DNA of 64,000 nucleotides, taken from NCBI GenBank assembly GCA_018262775.1, contig JADFDU010000002.1, positions 30,049 through 94,048 on the forward strand, read 5' to 3'. The DNA comes from Rhodocyclaceae bacterium. GTDB taxonomy: Bacteria; Pseudomonadota; Gammaproteobacteria; Burkholderiales; Rhodocyclaceae. Shown here piece after piece: positions 1-9,600 of this stretch; within the stretch, counting starts at the first letter, position 1; every line of letters starts with the position of its first letter. The notes beneath the pieces were generated by a model, which worked only from the letters and a program-made list of their open reading frames with translations, searched no databases and was not told where the DNA came from. Position numbers and translations under genes: made by a program.

Positions 1-1
1 G

Positions 2-283
2 CCTTCCGGCATCTATCTGAAATCGATCAAGCAAGCTGGAAACAAAATCGGCATTATCGGAGTTGCGCAGTCGAATGCCAGAGTATCGAATCTGATGCGC
101 AATCTCGAGGCATCGCCGCTGCTAGAGCGGCCCGATCTCGTCGAAATCAAGGCGGTGACTGTGGGCAACCGGCGCTATGCGGAATTCAATCTGAACGTTT
201 TCATTACCAGGGCGGCAGCCGAGGCGGCTGATAAGCTACAAGCACCCGGAAAGCGGCCTTCGACGCAGGATAAGAAAGCATGA
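2..283 (+). CDS. pilN: PilN, type IV pilus inner-membrane assembly protein (C-terminal part only)
   Basis: The reading frame is open from the window edge and ends at a TGA overlapping the pilO start. The visible ~93 residues contain a PilN-like ferredoxin-fold tail (GIYLKSIKQAGNKIGIIGVA, then SNLMRNLEASPLL) and a short Lys/Gln-rich end. PilN is a bitopic membrane protein that pairs with PilO and binds PilM in the alignment complex of the pilus machine. The call rests mainly on position immediately before pilO-pilP-pilQ and on the typical tail sequence. The N-terminal membrane segment lies outside the window. Confidence 0.88.
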   Translation, partial: PSGIYLKSIKQAGNKIGIIGVAQSNARVSNLMRNLEASPLLERPDLVEIKAVTVGNRRYAEFNLNVFITRAAAEAADKLQAPGKRPSTQDKKA

Positions 284-972
284 AGAAGCCCAACATGCCC
301 AAAATGCCGGCGATCCCCAGTATCGATTTCCGCGCGCTCGCCGAAGACTTCAAATCCCTTGATCCGAAGGATATCGGCGCGTGGCCAATGCTGCCGCGGG
401 TGGCGGTACTGTTCGGACTGTTCGTGGCCCTGCTTGTCGGCGGCTGGTGGTTCGACTGGAATGCGCAACTCGAGGAGTTGGAGACCAAGCACCAGCAGGA
501 AGCCAAGTACAAGGACGAGTATCTGGATAAAAAGAAGCAGGCCGTGAATCTCGATGAGTACCGCAAGCAGTTGGCCGATATCGACAAGTCCTTCGGTGCG
601 CTGCTCAAACAACTGCCGAACAAGGCCGAGATGGAGGCCCTGCTGATTGACATCAACCAGGCGGGGCTGGGACGAGGACTGCAGTTCGAGTTGTTCAAGC
701 CCGGCAAAGAGACGACCCGGGATTTCTATGCCGAGTTGCCAATTGCTCTGAAGATTACGGGCACATATCACGACCTCGGCGCTTTTTCAGCGGACATTGC
801 GAAACTGTCGCGCATCGTGTCTCTGACCAATATTGCCGTCGTCCCTGACAAGGGCGGGCTGCTCAAGATGGACGCCACGGCGATGACGTATCGCTATCTT
901 GATGAAGAGGAACTGGCCGCGCAGCGCAGGGCGAAGACGGCCCAGAACAAAGCCAAGGGAGCCAGGAAATGA
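280..972 (+). CDS. pilO: PilO, type IV pilus inner-membrane alignment protein
   Basis: A 230-residue protein with a cytoplasmic N-terminus of about 40 residues, one transmembrane segment (about 41-57, VAVLFGLFVALLVGGWW), a periplasmic coiled-coil-rich stretch (about 60-120) and a ferredoxin-like C-terminal domain. This is the standard PilO layout. PilO heterodimerises with PilN and links the cytoplasmic PilM ring to the lipoprotein PilP and the secretin. The ATG overlaps the pilN stop by 4 bp (ATGA), and the stop overlaps pilP the same way, so translation is probably coupled along the operon. The Lys/Ala-rich tail is charged and unlikely to be folded. Confidence 0.95.
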   Translation: MKKPNMPKMPAIPSIDFRALAEDFKSLDPKDIGAWPMLPRVAVLFGLFVALLVGGWWFDWNAQLEELETKHQQEAKYKDEYLDKKKQAVNLDEYRKQLADIDKSFGALLKQLPNKAEMEALLIDINQAGLGRGLQFELFKPGKETTRDFYAELPIALKITGTYHDLGAFSADIAKLSRIVSLTNIAVVPDKGGLLKMDATAMTYRYLDEEELAAQRRAKTAQNKAKGARK

Positions 973-1496
973 AGCGCGCAGCCATCATCCTGGTCTGTCT
1001 TGGCTTGATGACGGCATGCGGCGGCGAAGATCACCAGGATCTGCGCCAATGGATGAAGGATTCAACCAAGGACTTCAAAGGCAAAATACCGCCCTTGCCC
1101 GGACTCAAGAGCTTTCCTCCAGTAGCATATGAGGCCGGCGATTTGGTCGATCCATACAATGTCTCCAAGATCGAGCCGGAACGGAAGGCGGGCGGCGGGG
1201 GCATCAAGCCCGACCTCGACCGGCGGAAAGAGCCGCTTGAAGCCTATCCGCTGGAATCCCTGAAGATGGTGGGTACGCTGAAGATGGGCAAGATGGTGCA
1301 TGCCCTGATTCAGGCTGACAAGAATTTGCATCAGGTAAAGATCGGGAACTACATGGGACAAAACTTCGGAATCATTACCGATATCAGCGAGACCGAGGTA
1401 CAACTGAAAGAGCTGGTTCCTGATTCGCTGGGGGACTACTCTGAGCGCACAAGCACATTGCAGTTGCAGGAAAAGCAGCAGGAGGGCAGGAAATGA
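969..1496 (+). CDS. pilP: PilP, type IV pilus assembly lipoprotein
   Basis: A 175-residue lipoprotein with a short hydrophobic signal and lipobox LMTAC, so Cys17 is the lipidated residue. A linker of about 60 residues is followed by a beta-rich C-terminal domain (about 80-150, with the LKMVGTLKMGKMVHALIQ and VKIGNYMGQNFG segments) typical of PilP/GspC-like secretin-binding domains. PilP bridges PilN/PilO in the inner membrane to the periplasmic N-domains of PilQ. It overlaps both neighbours by 4 bp. Confidence 0.95.
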   Translation: MKRAAIILVCLGLMTACGGEDHQDLRQWMKDSTKDFKGKIPPLPGLKSFPPVAYEAGDLVDPYNVSKIEPERKAGGGGIKPDLDRRKEPLEAYPLESLKMVGTLKMGKMVHALIQADKNLHQVKIGNYMGQNFGIITDISETEVQLKELVPDSLGDYSERTSTLQLQEKQQEGRK

Positions 1497-3613
1497 ATAC
1501 CATGAAAACGATTATCCGGCGGTTTTTTCTACCCTTGAGCTTGCTGCTGATTCAGCCGGCATGGGCGCAGAACGCCATTGAGGCACTGGGCGTGAGCCAG
1601 CAGGGCAGCGACGTCGTCCTGAAATTGACGACCCGTCAGCCCTTGGCGGCAGTGCCGGCCAGTTTCAGCGTGGCCAAACCGCCGCGCATTGCGTTCGATT
1701 TCCCCGGTGTCACGAATGAGCTTGGCCGGAATGCGCAGACCCTGAACGAAGGGGACGTGCGCAGCATCAATCTGGTCCAGGTGGGTGATCGGACCCGTGT
1801 CGTGCTGAACCTGAAACAGGTTCGCCAAGCGGCAGCACGCATCGAGGGAAATGATTTATTCATTACCGTCAGCGGTGAGACTGCCGGCGCCGCCACAAAG
1901 GCCGAGAACGCAGGCGCGCAACGCTTTGCGGAAGCCAGGCCGTCGGCGGCTATGGCCAGCATCCGGGACATCAATTTCCGTCGCGGAAAAAATGGTGAAG
2001 GCCGCATCGTCGTCGATCTATCCGAAAACAATGTGGGGATCGATATCCGCCAACAGGGCCCCAATTTGGTGGTCGAATTCATGAAAACTTCCTTGCCGGA
2101 CACATTGCGCCGCCGCCTGGATGTAACGGATTTTGCGACGCCCATTACCACGGTGAACACGCAGTCTCAAGGCGACAATATTCGCATGGTGATCTCACCC
2201 AAGGGGTTGTGGGAACATAACGCCTATCAGAGCGACAATCAATTTGTTGTCGAGGTGAAGCAACTGGTTGAGGATCCGAATAAGCTCGTGCAGGGTAGCC
2301 GCCGCGGCTACCAGGGCGAGAAGCTCTCCCTGAACTTCCAGAACATCGACGTTCGCGCCGTCCTGCAGGTCATTGCCGACTTCACGGACTTCAATATCAT
2401 TACCAGCGATACCGTCGGCGGCAGCCTGACGTTGCGCCTCAAGGATGTACCCTGGGATCAAGCCCTCGACATCATTTTGCAGGCCAAGGGCCTGGATATG
2501 CGCAAGAACGGCAACGTCATCTGGATCGCCCCGCGCGACGAGCTGGCTGCCAAGGAAAAACTACAGCTAGAGTCACGCCAGCAGATTACGGATCTGGAGC
2601 CGGTTCGTACCGAAACGTTTCAACTGAACTACCACAAGGCCAAGACAGTCTTTGATTTCCTCAAGAACAAGGATCAAACTGCCCTGTCCAAGCGTGGTAC
2701 GGTAATTGTCGATGAGCGTACGAACAAGCTCTTTGTTACAGATGTGCCCTCCCGTCTCGAGGATGTCCGCAGGCTGATATCAGAAATCGATCTGCCTGCA
2801 CGCCAGGTGATGATCGAAGCGCGGATTGTCGAGGCGGAAGATAATTTCACCAAGAACGTGGGTGTCCGTTTCGGCTTTCACGACAATCCCCTTGTTGGCC
2901 GCAAGACGATCGGCGGGAGCGGCATCCGCTACGGTGTTGGAGGTGGCTTGGCGGACACGGGCTTTCATACCGGTCAGACCAGTACGACTCCGGACTTCAT
3001 TACGGACGCTTCCTCGGTCAATCTGCCGGCAACTGCCATTGCAGGCAAACAGGCCGGCCAGTTCTCCCTTGTTTTGTTCAACAGTGCAGCGACACGCTTC
3101 CTGAATCTTGAGATTAGCGCACTGGAAGCAGACGGCAAGGGCAAGATCATTTCCAGCCCGCGCGTCGTCACGGCAGACCAGGTGGAAGCACTCATCGAAC
3201 AGGGTGTTGAAATTCCCTATCAGCAGGCAACCAGTTCCGGCGCCACCAGTGTCTCTTTCCGCAAGGCGAACCTGGCACTCAAGGTCAAGCCGCAAATCAC
3301 TCCGGATGGCCGGGTCAACTTGACAGTCGATGTCAACAAAGATTCACCAAATACCAAAATTGCAACAGGTGCCGGAGTGGCGATCGATACCAAGCATGTC
3401 AAGACGGAAGTGCTGGTCGAAAATGGCGGAACGGTTGTCATAGGTGGTATTTATACTCAGGATGAGAGCACTATCACCAGTAGAGTGCCCGTTCTTGGTG
3501 ATCTGCCGTATGTTGGGTTCCTTTTCAAAACCAACGAAAAGAAAGACAACAAAACCGAGTTGTTGGTCTTCATTACACCCAAGATCATCAGTGAATCGCT
3601 CAGCATGCGCTGA
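1493..3613 (+). CDS. pilQ: PilQ, type IV pilus secretin
   Basis: A 706-residue outer-membrane secretin through which the pilus passes. It has a Sec signal ending AWAQ at about residue 26, two N-terminal AMIN-type domains (about 30-130 and 155-255) that bind peptidoglycan, a secretin N0/STN domain (about 280-350, LSLNFQNIDVRAVLQVIADF), an N1 domain, and the C-terminal secretin pore (about 430-700) ending in the typical VFITPKII. The start at 1493 overlaps pilP by 4 bp; an in-frame ATG at 1502 is an alternative with an equally good signal peptide. It is the last gene of the pilus operon, followed by a strong terminator. Confidence 0.97.
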   Translation: MNTMKTIIRRFFLPLSLLLIQPAWAQNAIEALGVSQQGSDVVLKLTTRQPLAAVPASFSVAKPPRIAFDFPGVTNELGRNAQTLNEGDVRSINLVQVGDRTRVVLNLKQVRQAAARIEGNDLFITVSGETAGAATKAENAGAQRFAEARPSAAMASIRDINFRRGKNGEGRIVVDLSENNVGIDIRQQGPNLVVEFMKTSLPDTLRRRLDVTDFATPITTVNTQSQGDNIRMVISPKGLWEHNAYQSDNQFVVEVKQLVEDPNKLVQGSRRGYQGEKLSLNFQNIDVRAVLQVIADFTDFNIITSDTVGGSLTLRLKDVPWDQALDIILQAKGLDMRKNGNVIWIAPRDELAAKEKLQLESRQQITDLEPVRTETFQLNYHKAKTVFDFLKNKDQTALSKRGTVIVDERTNKLFVTDVPSRLEDVRRLISEIDLPARQVMIEARIVEAEDNFTKNVGVRFGFHDNPLVGRKTIGGSGIRYGVGGGLADTGFHTGQTSTTPDFITDASSVNLPATAIAGKQAGQFSLVLFNSAATRFLNLEISALEADGKGKIISSPRVVTADQVEALIEQGVEIPYQQATSSGATSVSFRKANLALKVKPQITPDGRVNLTVDVNKDSPNTKIATGAGVAIDTKHVKTEVLVENGGTVVIGGIYTQDESTITSRVPVLGDLPYVGFLFKTNEKKDNKTELLVFITPKIISESLSMR

Positions 3614-3630
3614 GCTCGCTGCAGGGTATG

Positions 3631-3661
3631 AAGGGCCGGCTAAGCCGGCCCTTCTTTTTTT
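3631..3661 (+). terminator. Rho-independent terminator after pilQ
   Basis: A perfect 10-bp stem AAGGGCCGGC / GCCGGCCCTT with a 3-nt loop (TAA) is followed by a run of seven T. It begins 17 bp after the pilQ stop and closes the pilus operon, so aroK should have its own promoter. A TAAAAT hexamer at 3681-3686 could be its -10, but no convincing -35 is seen. Confidence 0.9.
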
Positions 3662-3692
3662 CGGCGTACTGTACGCCTGATAAAATCCCCTC

Positions 3693-4220
3693 GTGAAAAG
3701 CTGCAACAACATCTACCTGATTGGCCTGATGGGTGCGGGCAAATCGACGATCGGCCGGCAGCTGGCGCGGCGCTTGCAGAAACGCTTCGTCGATTGCGAC
3801 CACGAAATCGAAGCGCGTACAGGCGTTCGCATACCCCTGATCTTCGAAATCGAGGGCGAACCGGGCTTTCGCCGGCGGGAATCCCAGGTGCTGCAGGAAC
3901 TGGCTGCTGAAGAAGGGTTAGTCCTGGCCACCGGCGGCGGTGCTGTGCTCGATTCCGGGAACAGAAAATGCCTGTCTGATACCGGCCTGGTGGTTTACTT
4001 GTGCGCGCCGCCCGAGGAGTTATACGCCCGCACGCGGCATGACCGCAACCGCCCCTTGTTGCAGGTGGCCGACCCCCTCGGCAAACTCCGCGAGCTTTAT
4101 GCCACGCGCGATCCGCTCTATCGCGTCGTGGCTGATATCATATTCGAGGGGGGGCGACGTGCGCCGCTGGCGGTTGCGCGACTACTCGAGCTGGAAATCC
4201 GAAAAAAATGCGATCTTTAA
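3693..4220 (+). CDS. aroK: Shikimate kinase
   Basis: A 175-residue kinase that phosphorylates shikimate at the 3-hydroxyl using ATP, a step in chorismate synthesis. It has Walker [10 protein letters not shown] (residues 11-19), the shikimate-binding FRRRE segment (about 59-63), the glycine-rich ATGGGAVLD loop (about 79-87) and a lid with RNRPLL. The start is GTG; no upstream ATG preserves the P-loop spacing. The last 13 bp overlap aroB, consistent with an aroKB operon, as is common in proteobacteria where aroK-aroB follow pilQ. Confidence 0.95.
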   Translation: MKSCNNIYLIGLMGAGKSTIGRQLARRLQKRFVDCDHEIEARTGVRIPLIFEIEGEPGFRRRESQVLQELAAEEGLVLATGGGAVLDSGNRKCLSDTGLVVYLCAPPEELYARTRHDRNRPLLQVADPLGKLRELYATRDPLYRVVADIIFEGGRRAPLAVARLLELEIRKKCDL

Positions 4221-5293
4221 CCGTTGATCTGGATGCGCGAAGCTATCCCATACACATCGGCGCCGGCCTGCTGGCCAGGACGGATGTCATTCAGGCGCAT
4301 TTGAAGGCACCGCTGGTTGCGGTCGTCAGCAATGAAACCGTAGCCCCTCTTTACTTGGCCGGCATTTCCAGCGCGTTGCGCGACCAGGGCGTACGGATCA
4401 CCGAGATCATTCTGCCCGACGGAGAGTTGCACAAGGACTGGCAAACGCTGAACCGCATTTACGACGGGCTCCTGAACAACCGCTGCGAGCGCGCGACGAC
4501 TGTCATCGCGCTGGGCGGCGGCGTCGTCGGCGATCTTGCCGGCTTTGCCGCCGCCACTTACCAGCGCGGCGTGCCCTTCATACAGTTACCGACTACGCTG
4601 CTGGCGCAAGTCGACTCCTCGGTGGGTGGCAAGACCGGCATCAACCATCCGCTCGGCAAGAACATGATCGGGGCTTTCCATCAGCCGCGTCTGGTACTGG
4701 CCGACACGGATACCCTTAAGACATTGCCCGACCGGGAATTGCACGCAGGCCTGGCCGAAGTCATCAAGTACGGCCTGGTTCGCGATGCGTCCTTTTTCGA
4801 TTGGATCGAGTCGAACATGGATAAGTTGCTGGCGCGGGAAACCGGAGCGCTGACATACGCCATCGAGCGTTCCTGCATCAACAAGGCCCAGATCGTGGCG
4901 GAAGATGAAAGGGAAGCGGGTGTTCGCGCCCTGCTCAATCTCGGCCACACGTTCGGCCATGCCATCGAGGCAGGGTTGGGTTTCGGCGACTGGCTGCATG
5001 GCGAGGCCGTCGCGGCTGGCACCGTCATGGCGGCTGAGCTGTCCCGCAGGCTGGGATGGCTCTCTAGCGCAGACTGCGTCAGAACCACTGCCCTGCTGCA
5101 GCAGGCAGGTTTACCAACGCAGGGGCCTGCGCTGGGTGCAGACCGATACCTGGATCTGATGGCCCTCGACAAAAAAGTCACTGCGGGAAAGATGCGCTTG
5201 GTGCTGCTCAAAGGGATCGGCGAAGGTGTCGTCTGTACTGAAATCGGAGCGAATGATATGCGTGCCGCCATCGAAGCGTGCTGCCATGGCTGA
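4208..5293 (+). CDS. aroB: 3-dehydroquinate synthase
   Basis: A 361-residue NAD- and metal-dependent enzyme that closes the ring of DAHP to 3-dehydroquinate. Visible hallmarks are [14 protein letters not shown], the [19 protein letters not shown] block, EVIKYGLV, the metal-ligand GHTFGHAIE motif and HGEAVAAG. Length matches the family. The start lies inside the 3' end of aroK (13-bp overlap), which suggests translational coupling. dgt starts 8 bp before its stop. Confidence 0.97.
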   Translation: MRSLTVDLDARSYPIHIGAGLLARTDVIQAHLKAPLVAVVSNETVAPLYLAGISSALRDQGVRITEIILPDGELHKDWQTLNRIYDGLLNNRCERATTVIALGGGVVGDLAGFAAATYQRGVPFIQLPTTLLAQVDSSVGGKTGINHPLGKNMIGAFHQPRLVLADTDTLKTLPDRELHAGLAEVIKYGLVRDASFFDWIESNMDKLLARETGALTYAIERSCINKAQIVAEDEREAGVRALLNLGHTFGHAIEAGLGFGDWLHGEAVAAGTVMAAELSRRLGWLSSADCVRTTALLQQAGLPTQGPALGADRYLDLMALDKKVTAGKMRLVLLKGIGEGVVCTEIGANDMRAAIEACCHG

Positions 5294-6407
5294 ACTGGCG
5301 CCCCATGCCGTCAGCGAGTCCAATTCCCGTGGCAGGCAACACCCGGAGCGGGCGCCAAGCGCACGCAGCGAATACCAGCGCGATCGGGATCGTGTCGTCC
5401 ATTCCACCGCCTTCCGCCGCCTGGAGTACAAGACCCAGGTTTTCGTCAATCACGAGGGAGACCTCTTCCGCACCCGCCTTACGCACAGCATCGAGGTGGC
5501 GCAGATCGCCCGCACCCTGGCGCGCGCGATGCACCTCAACGAAGATCTTGCAGAAGCCATCGCGCTCTCCCATGATCTTGGCCATACGCCGTTCGGCCAT
5601 GCCGGACAGGATGCACTCAATGCCTGCATGCGCGAACATGGCGGATTCGAACACAATCTGCAGAGCCTGCGCACCGTCGATCTGCTGGAGGAGCGATATG
5701 GGGCTTTCGACGGCCTCAATCTTACCTACGAAACGCGGGAAGGCATCCTCAAGCACTGTGCGCCGAAAAAAACTCACGAATTGGGGGAACTCGGCAGGCG
5801 CTTCATCGAAGGCACGCAACCTTCCCTCGAGGCGCAACTATGCAACCTGGCCGATGAAATCGGCTACAACAACCATGATGTGGACGATGGCCTGCGTTCC
5901 GGCCTCATTGATCTGCTACAACTCGATGAGGTCGGCATCTGGGCCCGCCATGTGGCGCTTGTCAGGCAGGACTATCCACAAATCGCCGGACGCCGCCTGA
6001 TCCACGAGACCGTGCGCCGCATGATCAATTCGCTGGCGGTTGACCTGATCGAGGAGACGAGCCGAAACGTTGCCGCTACGGGCGTCCAAACCCTGGCAGA
6101 AGTGCGCAAGGCCGTTTCGCTCGCCGCCTTCAGTGCCGGCATGTACGCCGAGCATAAGGAGTTGAAGCACTTCCTGCGCATCAATCTTTATCAGCATTAC
6201 CAGGTTCTGCGCATGACCAACAAGGCGCGGCGCATCATCAGCGACCTGTTCGGGGCGTTCATGGACGACCCTCGCTTGTTACCGCCCCAATACCAGCAGA
6301 TGGCCATAACAGACAAGCCCCGCGCCATTGCCGACTACATTGCCGGCATGACTGACAGGTATGCCATACGCGAACATCGGCGCCTGTTCGCGGTTGGCGA
6401 GATATGA
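5286..6407 (+). CDS. dgt: Deoxyguanosinetriphosphate triphosphohydrolase-like protein (HD domain)
   Basis: A 373-residue HD-superfamily phosphohydrolase that removes tripolyphosphate from dNTPs. The N-terminal [19 protein letters not shown] block, the LTHSIEVAQ histidine, [12 protein letters not shown] and [13 protein letters not shown] carry the metal and substrate ligands of this family. The ATG at 5286 is preferred: a longer frame from 5226 would overlap aroB by 68 bp and add residues not typical of the family. The close aroB-dgt junction is commonly seen in betaproteobacteria. Substrate preference (dGTP or broad) cannot be read from sequence. Confidence 0.92.
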   Translation: MAELAPHAVSESNSRGRQHPERAPSARSEYQRDRDRVVHSTAFRRLEYKTQVFVNHEGDLFRTRLTHSIEVAQIARTLARAMHLNEDLAEAIALSHDLGHTPFGHAGQDALNACMREHGGFEHNLQSLRTVDLLEERYGAFDGLNLTYETREGILKHCAPKKTHELGELGRRFIEGTQPSLEAQLCNLADEIGYNNHDVDDGLRSGLIDLLQLDEVGIWARHVALVRQDYPQIAGRRLIHETVRRMINSLAVDLIEETSRNVAATGVQTLAEVRKAVSLAAFSAGMYAEHKELKHFLRINLYQHYQVLRMTNKARRIISDLFGAFMDDPRLLPPQYQQMAITDKPRAIADYIAGMTDRYAIREHRRLFAVGEI

Positions 6408-6462
6408 CCGAAGGAAATCCCGCGGGATAAGCTAGGCATCCCGCTCCCAGAAGCATCCATTC

Positions 6463-6491
6463 TTGAAGGCACCGCCTTTTGCCGGTATATT
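6463..6491 (+). promoter_or_regulatory. Sigma70-type promoter upstream of gltB
   Basis: TTGAAG (6463-6468), a 17-bp spacer, then TATATT (6486-6491). This is a close match to the housekeeping consensus and the best promoter in the window. Transcription would start near 6498, about 140 nt before the gltB ATG, just upstream of two consecutive hairpins. Confidence 0.65.
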
Positions 6492-6502
6492 TCACGGTTC
6501 GC

Positions 6503-6550
6503 CCTAACGGTTTAGGAGAAGCCGGTGTGCCCCATGTGCGCCGGTTTTTT
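6503..6550 (+). terminator. Putative attenuator hairpins in the gltB leader
   Basis: Two adjacent stem-loops. A small one pairs CCTAA (6503-6507) with TTAGG (6512-6516). A larger one pairs 6521-6530 with 6536-6545 (10 pairs including G-U wobbles, loop CCCAT) and is followed directly by T residues to 6550. Starting about 23 nt after the likely transcription start, this is a promoter-proximal intrinsic terminator. Two downstream ACCGGC blocks (6574-6579 and 6601-6606) could pair with GCCGGT at 6521-6526 and break the terminator. It could instead end a very short RNA. Regulation by attenuation is an inference. Confidence 0.55.
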
Positions 6551-6637
6551 CGCGACTGCGGCCCATCTGCCTAACCGGCAGGCGGCTGGCGCCCCGGCTG
6601 ACCGGCAGGGGAAGATTTATGTGTCGAGGAAACTGAG

Positions 6638-9600
6638 ATGGTCCTCCCCCAGCAGCAGGGTCTCTACGACCCAGCCAACGAACATGACGCCTGTGGCGTC
6701 GGCTTTGTCGTCAACATCAAGAATCGAAAAAGTCACGCCATCGTCGCGCAGGGTCTGCAGATTCTGAAGAACCTCGAGCATCGCGGCGCCACCGGCTACG
6801 ATCCGCTGCTCGGTGACGGTGCCGGCATCCTGATCCAGACCCCGGATGCCTTTTTCCGTGAGGAAATGGCCAGGCAGGGCGTGACGCTGCCGCCGGCAGG
6901 CGACTACGGCGTCGGCATGGTGTTCCTGCCTCGCGATGAAGCAGTCCGGCGCGCCTGCGAAGCGGCGATCGAGCGCAGCATCCGTTACGAGGGCCAGATG
7001 CTACTCGGCTGGCGTGACGTACCGCGCGATAATCGCGGTCTGGCCCAGGCGGCGAAAGACGTCGAGCCGTGCGTACGCCAGGTCTTCATCGGCCGCGGCA
7101 GAGGCGTTGCCGACGCCGACGCTTTGGAACGCAAGCTCTACGTCATCCGCAAGGCGGCCGGACATGCCGTCCAGGCACTCAGACTGCCCGAGGGCAAGAT
7201 GTTCTACGTGCCGTCGATGTCGGCGCGCACGGTGGTCTACAAGGGCATGTTGCTTGCCAATCAGGTCGGCGAGTACTACCTCGACCTGCAGGACCCGCGC
7301 CTGGTGACGGCTATGGCGCTGGTGCACCAGCGTTTTTCGACCAACACTTTCCCGACCTGGGACCTGGCCCACCCATTCCGCATGATCGCCCACAACGGCG
7401 AGATCAACACCTTGCGCGGCAACGTCAACTGGATCCGTGCACGGCAGAACGGCATCTCTTCGCATGTGCTGGGCGAGGACCTGGAGAAAGTCTGGCCGCT
7501 GATCTATGACGGCCAGTCCGATTCAGCTTCCTTCGACAATGCGCTGGAACTGCTTGTCATGGGCGGCTACAGCCTGGCCCACGCCATGATGATGCTGATC
7601 CCCGAAGCTTGGGCCGGTAATCGTCTGATGGACGAGGAGCGCCGCGCCTTCTACGAATACCACATGGCGCTGATGGAGCCATGGGACGGGCCGGCCGCGG
7701 TGGCGTTCACCGATGGCCGTCAGATCGGCGCCACGCTTGACCGCAACGGCCTGCGCCCGGCGCGCTACCTGGTCACCGACGATGACCTGATGGTGATGTC
7801 CTCGGAAATCGGCGTGCTGCCGATTCCAGAGGAACGTATTGTCAAGAAATGGCGCCTGCAGCCAGGCAAGATGCTGCTGATCGACTTGGAGCAGGGGCGC
7901 GTAATCGACGATGCTGAGCTCAAGCGCTCCCTCGCCTCGGCCAAGCCCTACCGCCAGTGGATCGAGCAGTCCCGCTATTTCGTGGATGACCTGCCCGAGG
8001 TCAAGTACAGCGAACCGCTGACCGGCCCGCTGCTCGACATCCAGCAGGCCTTCGGCTATACGCAGGAGGACTTCAAGTTCATCCTCGAACCGATGGCGAC
8101 CCAGGGTGAGGAGGCGACCGGCTCGATGGGCACCGATACGCCGCTGCCGGTGCTGTCGGAAAAGAGCAAGCCACTGTTCAACTATTTCAAACAGCTGTTT
8201 GCCCAGGTGACCAATCCGCCGATCGACCCGATCCGTGAGGAAATCGTCATGTCGCTGATTTCCCTGGTCAGCCCCAACCCCAACCTGCTCGGTCTCGGCG
8301 AGGCCGAGCCGACGCCGCGGCTGGAAGTCATGCAGCCGATCGTCTCGCCGGCGGACATGGCCAAGTTGAAGCAGATCGATCGTCTGTCCAAAGGCACCTT
8401 CCGTTCCATCGTGGTCGACACCACGACGCTCGCCGCCGAGGGCACACCGGGCATGAGCCGCTCGCTGTACCGGGTGTGCACCCGCGTCGAGCGGGCGGTG
8501 CATGAAGGCTTCAATGTGATCATCCTCTCCGATCGTGCGACCGACAAGGATCATGCGCCGATTCCTGCGCTGCTGGCTTGCTCGGCCGTGCACCAGCACT
8601 TGGTGCGAGTCGGTCTGCGCACTTCCGTCGGCCTGGTGGTAGAGGTCGGCGCAGTGCGCGAGGTGCATCATTTCGCCACCCTTGCCGGTTATGGTGCCGA
8701 GGCGATCCATCCCTGGCTGGCCTTCGAGAGTATTGCCGCCATAGCGGCGCGACTGCCCGGCAAGCCAAGCGTGGCGGAGGCGCAGAAGCGCTACATCAAG
8801 GCCATCGACAAGGGGCTGATGAAGGTCATGTCCAAGATGGGCATTTCCACCTACCAGTCCTACTGCGGCGCGCAGATCTTCGAGGCAATCGGCCTGTCTT
8901 CCGATTTCATCGCGCGTTACTTCACCGGCACGCCCTCCCGCATCGAGGGCATCGGCCTGAAGGAAGTGGCCGGGGAGGCGTTGCGCACCCATGCCGCGGC
9001 CTACGGCAATGATCCGGTGCTGGCGGGCGCACTCGAGACAGGTGGCGAATACGCCTGGCGCGTGCGCGGTGAAGAACATATGTGGACACCGGAGTCCATC
9101 GCCAAGCTGCAGCATGCGACGCGCTCCGGCAAGGTCGACACCTACAAGGAATACGCCAAGCTGATCAACGACCAGACGAAGCGCCACATGACCCTGCGCG
9201 GCCTCTTCGAGATCGAGCCGGCAGGCGCACCCGTGCCGCTGGAGGAAGTCGAGCCGGCCCGGGAGATCGTCAAGCGCTTCGCCACCGGCGCCATGTCGCT
9301 CGGCTCGATCTCGACCGAGGCGCATACCACGCTGGCCATTGCCATGAACCGCATCGGCGGCAAGTCGAACACCGGCGAGGGCGGCGAGGACGCGACACGC
9401 TACCAGACACTGAAGGGCGGCGAGACCCTCGCCGGGCTGATCGGCGAGAGCCGCGTCGAGCGCGACATCGCGCTGCAGCCGGGTGATTCGCTGCGCTCGA
9501 AAATCAAGCAGGTGGCCTCGGGACGCTTCGGCGTCACGGCGGAGTACTTGGCCTCCGCCGACCAGATCCAGATCAAGATGGCGCAGGGCGCCAAGCCCGG

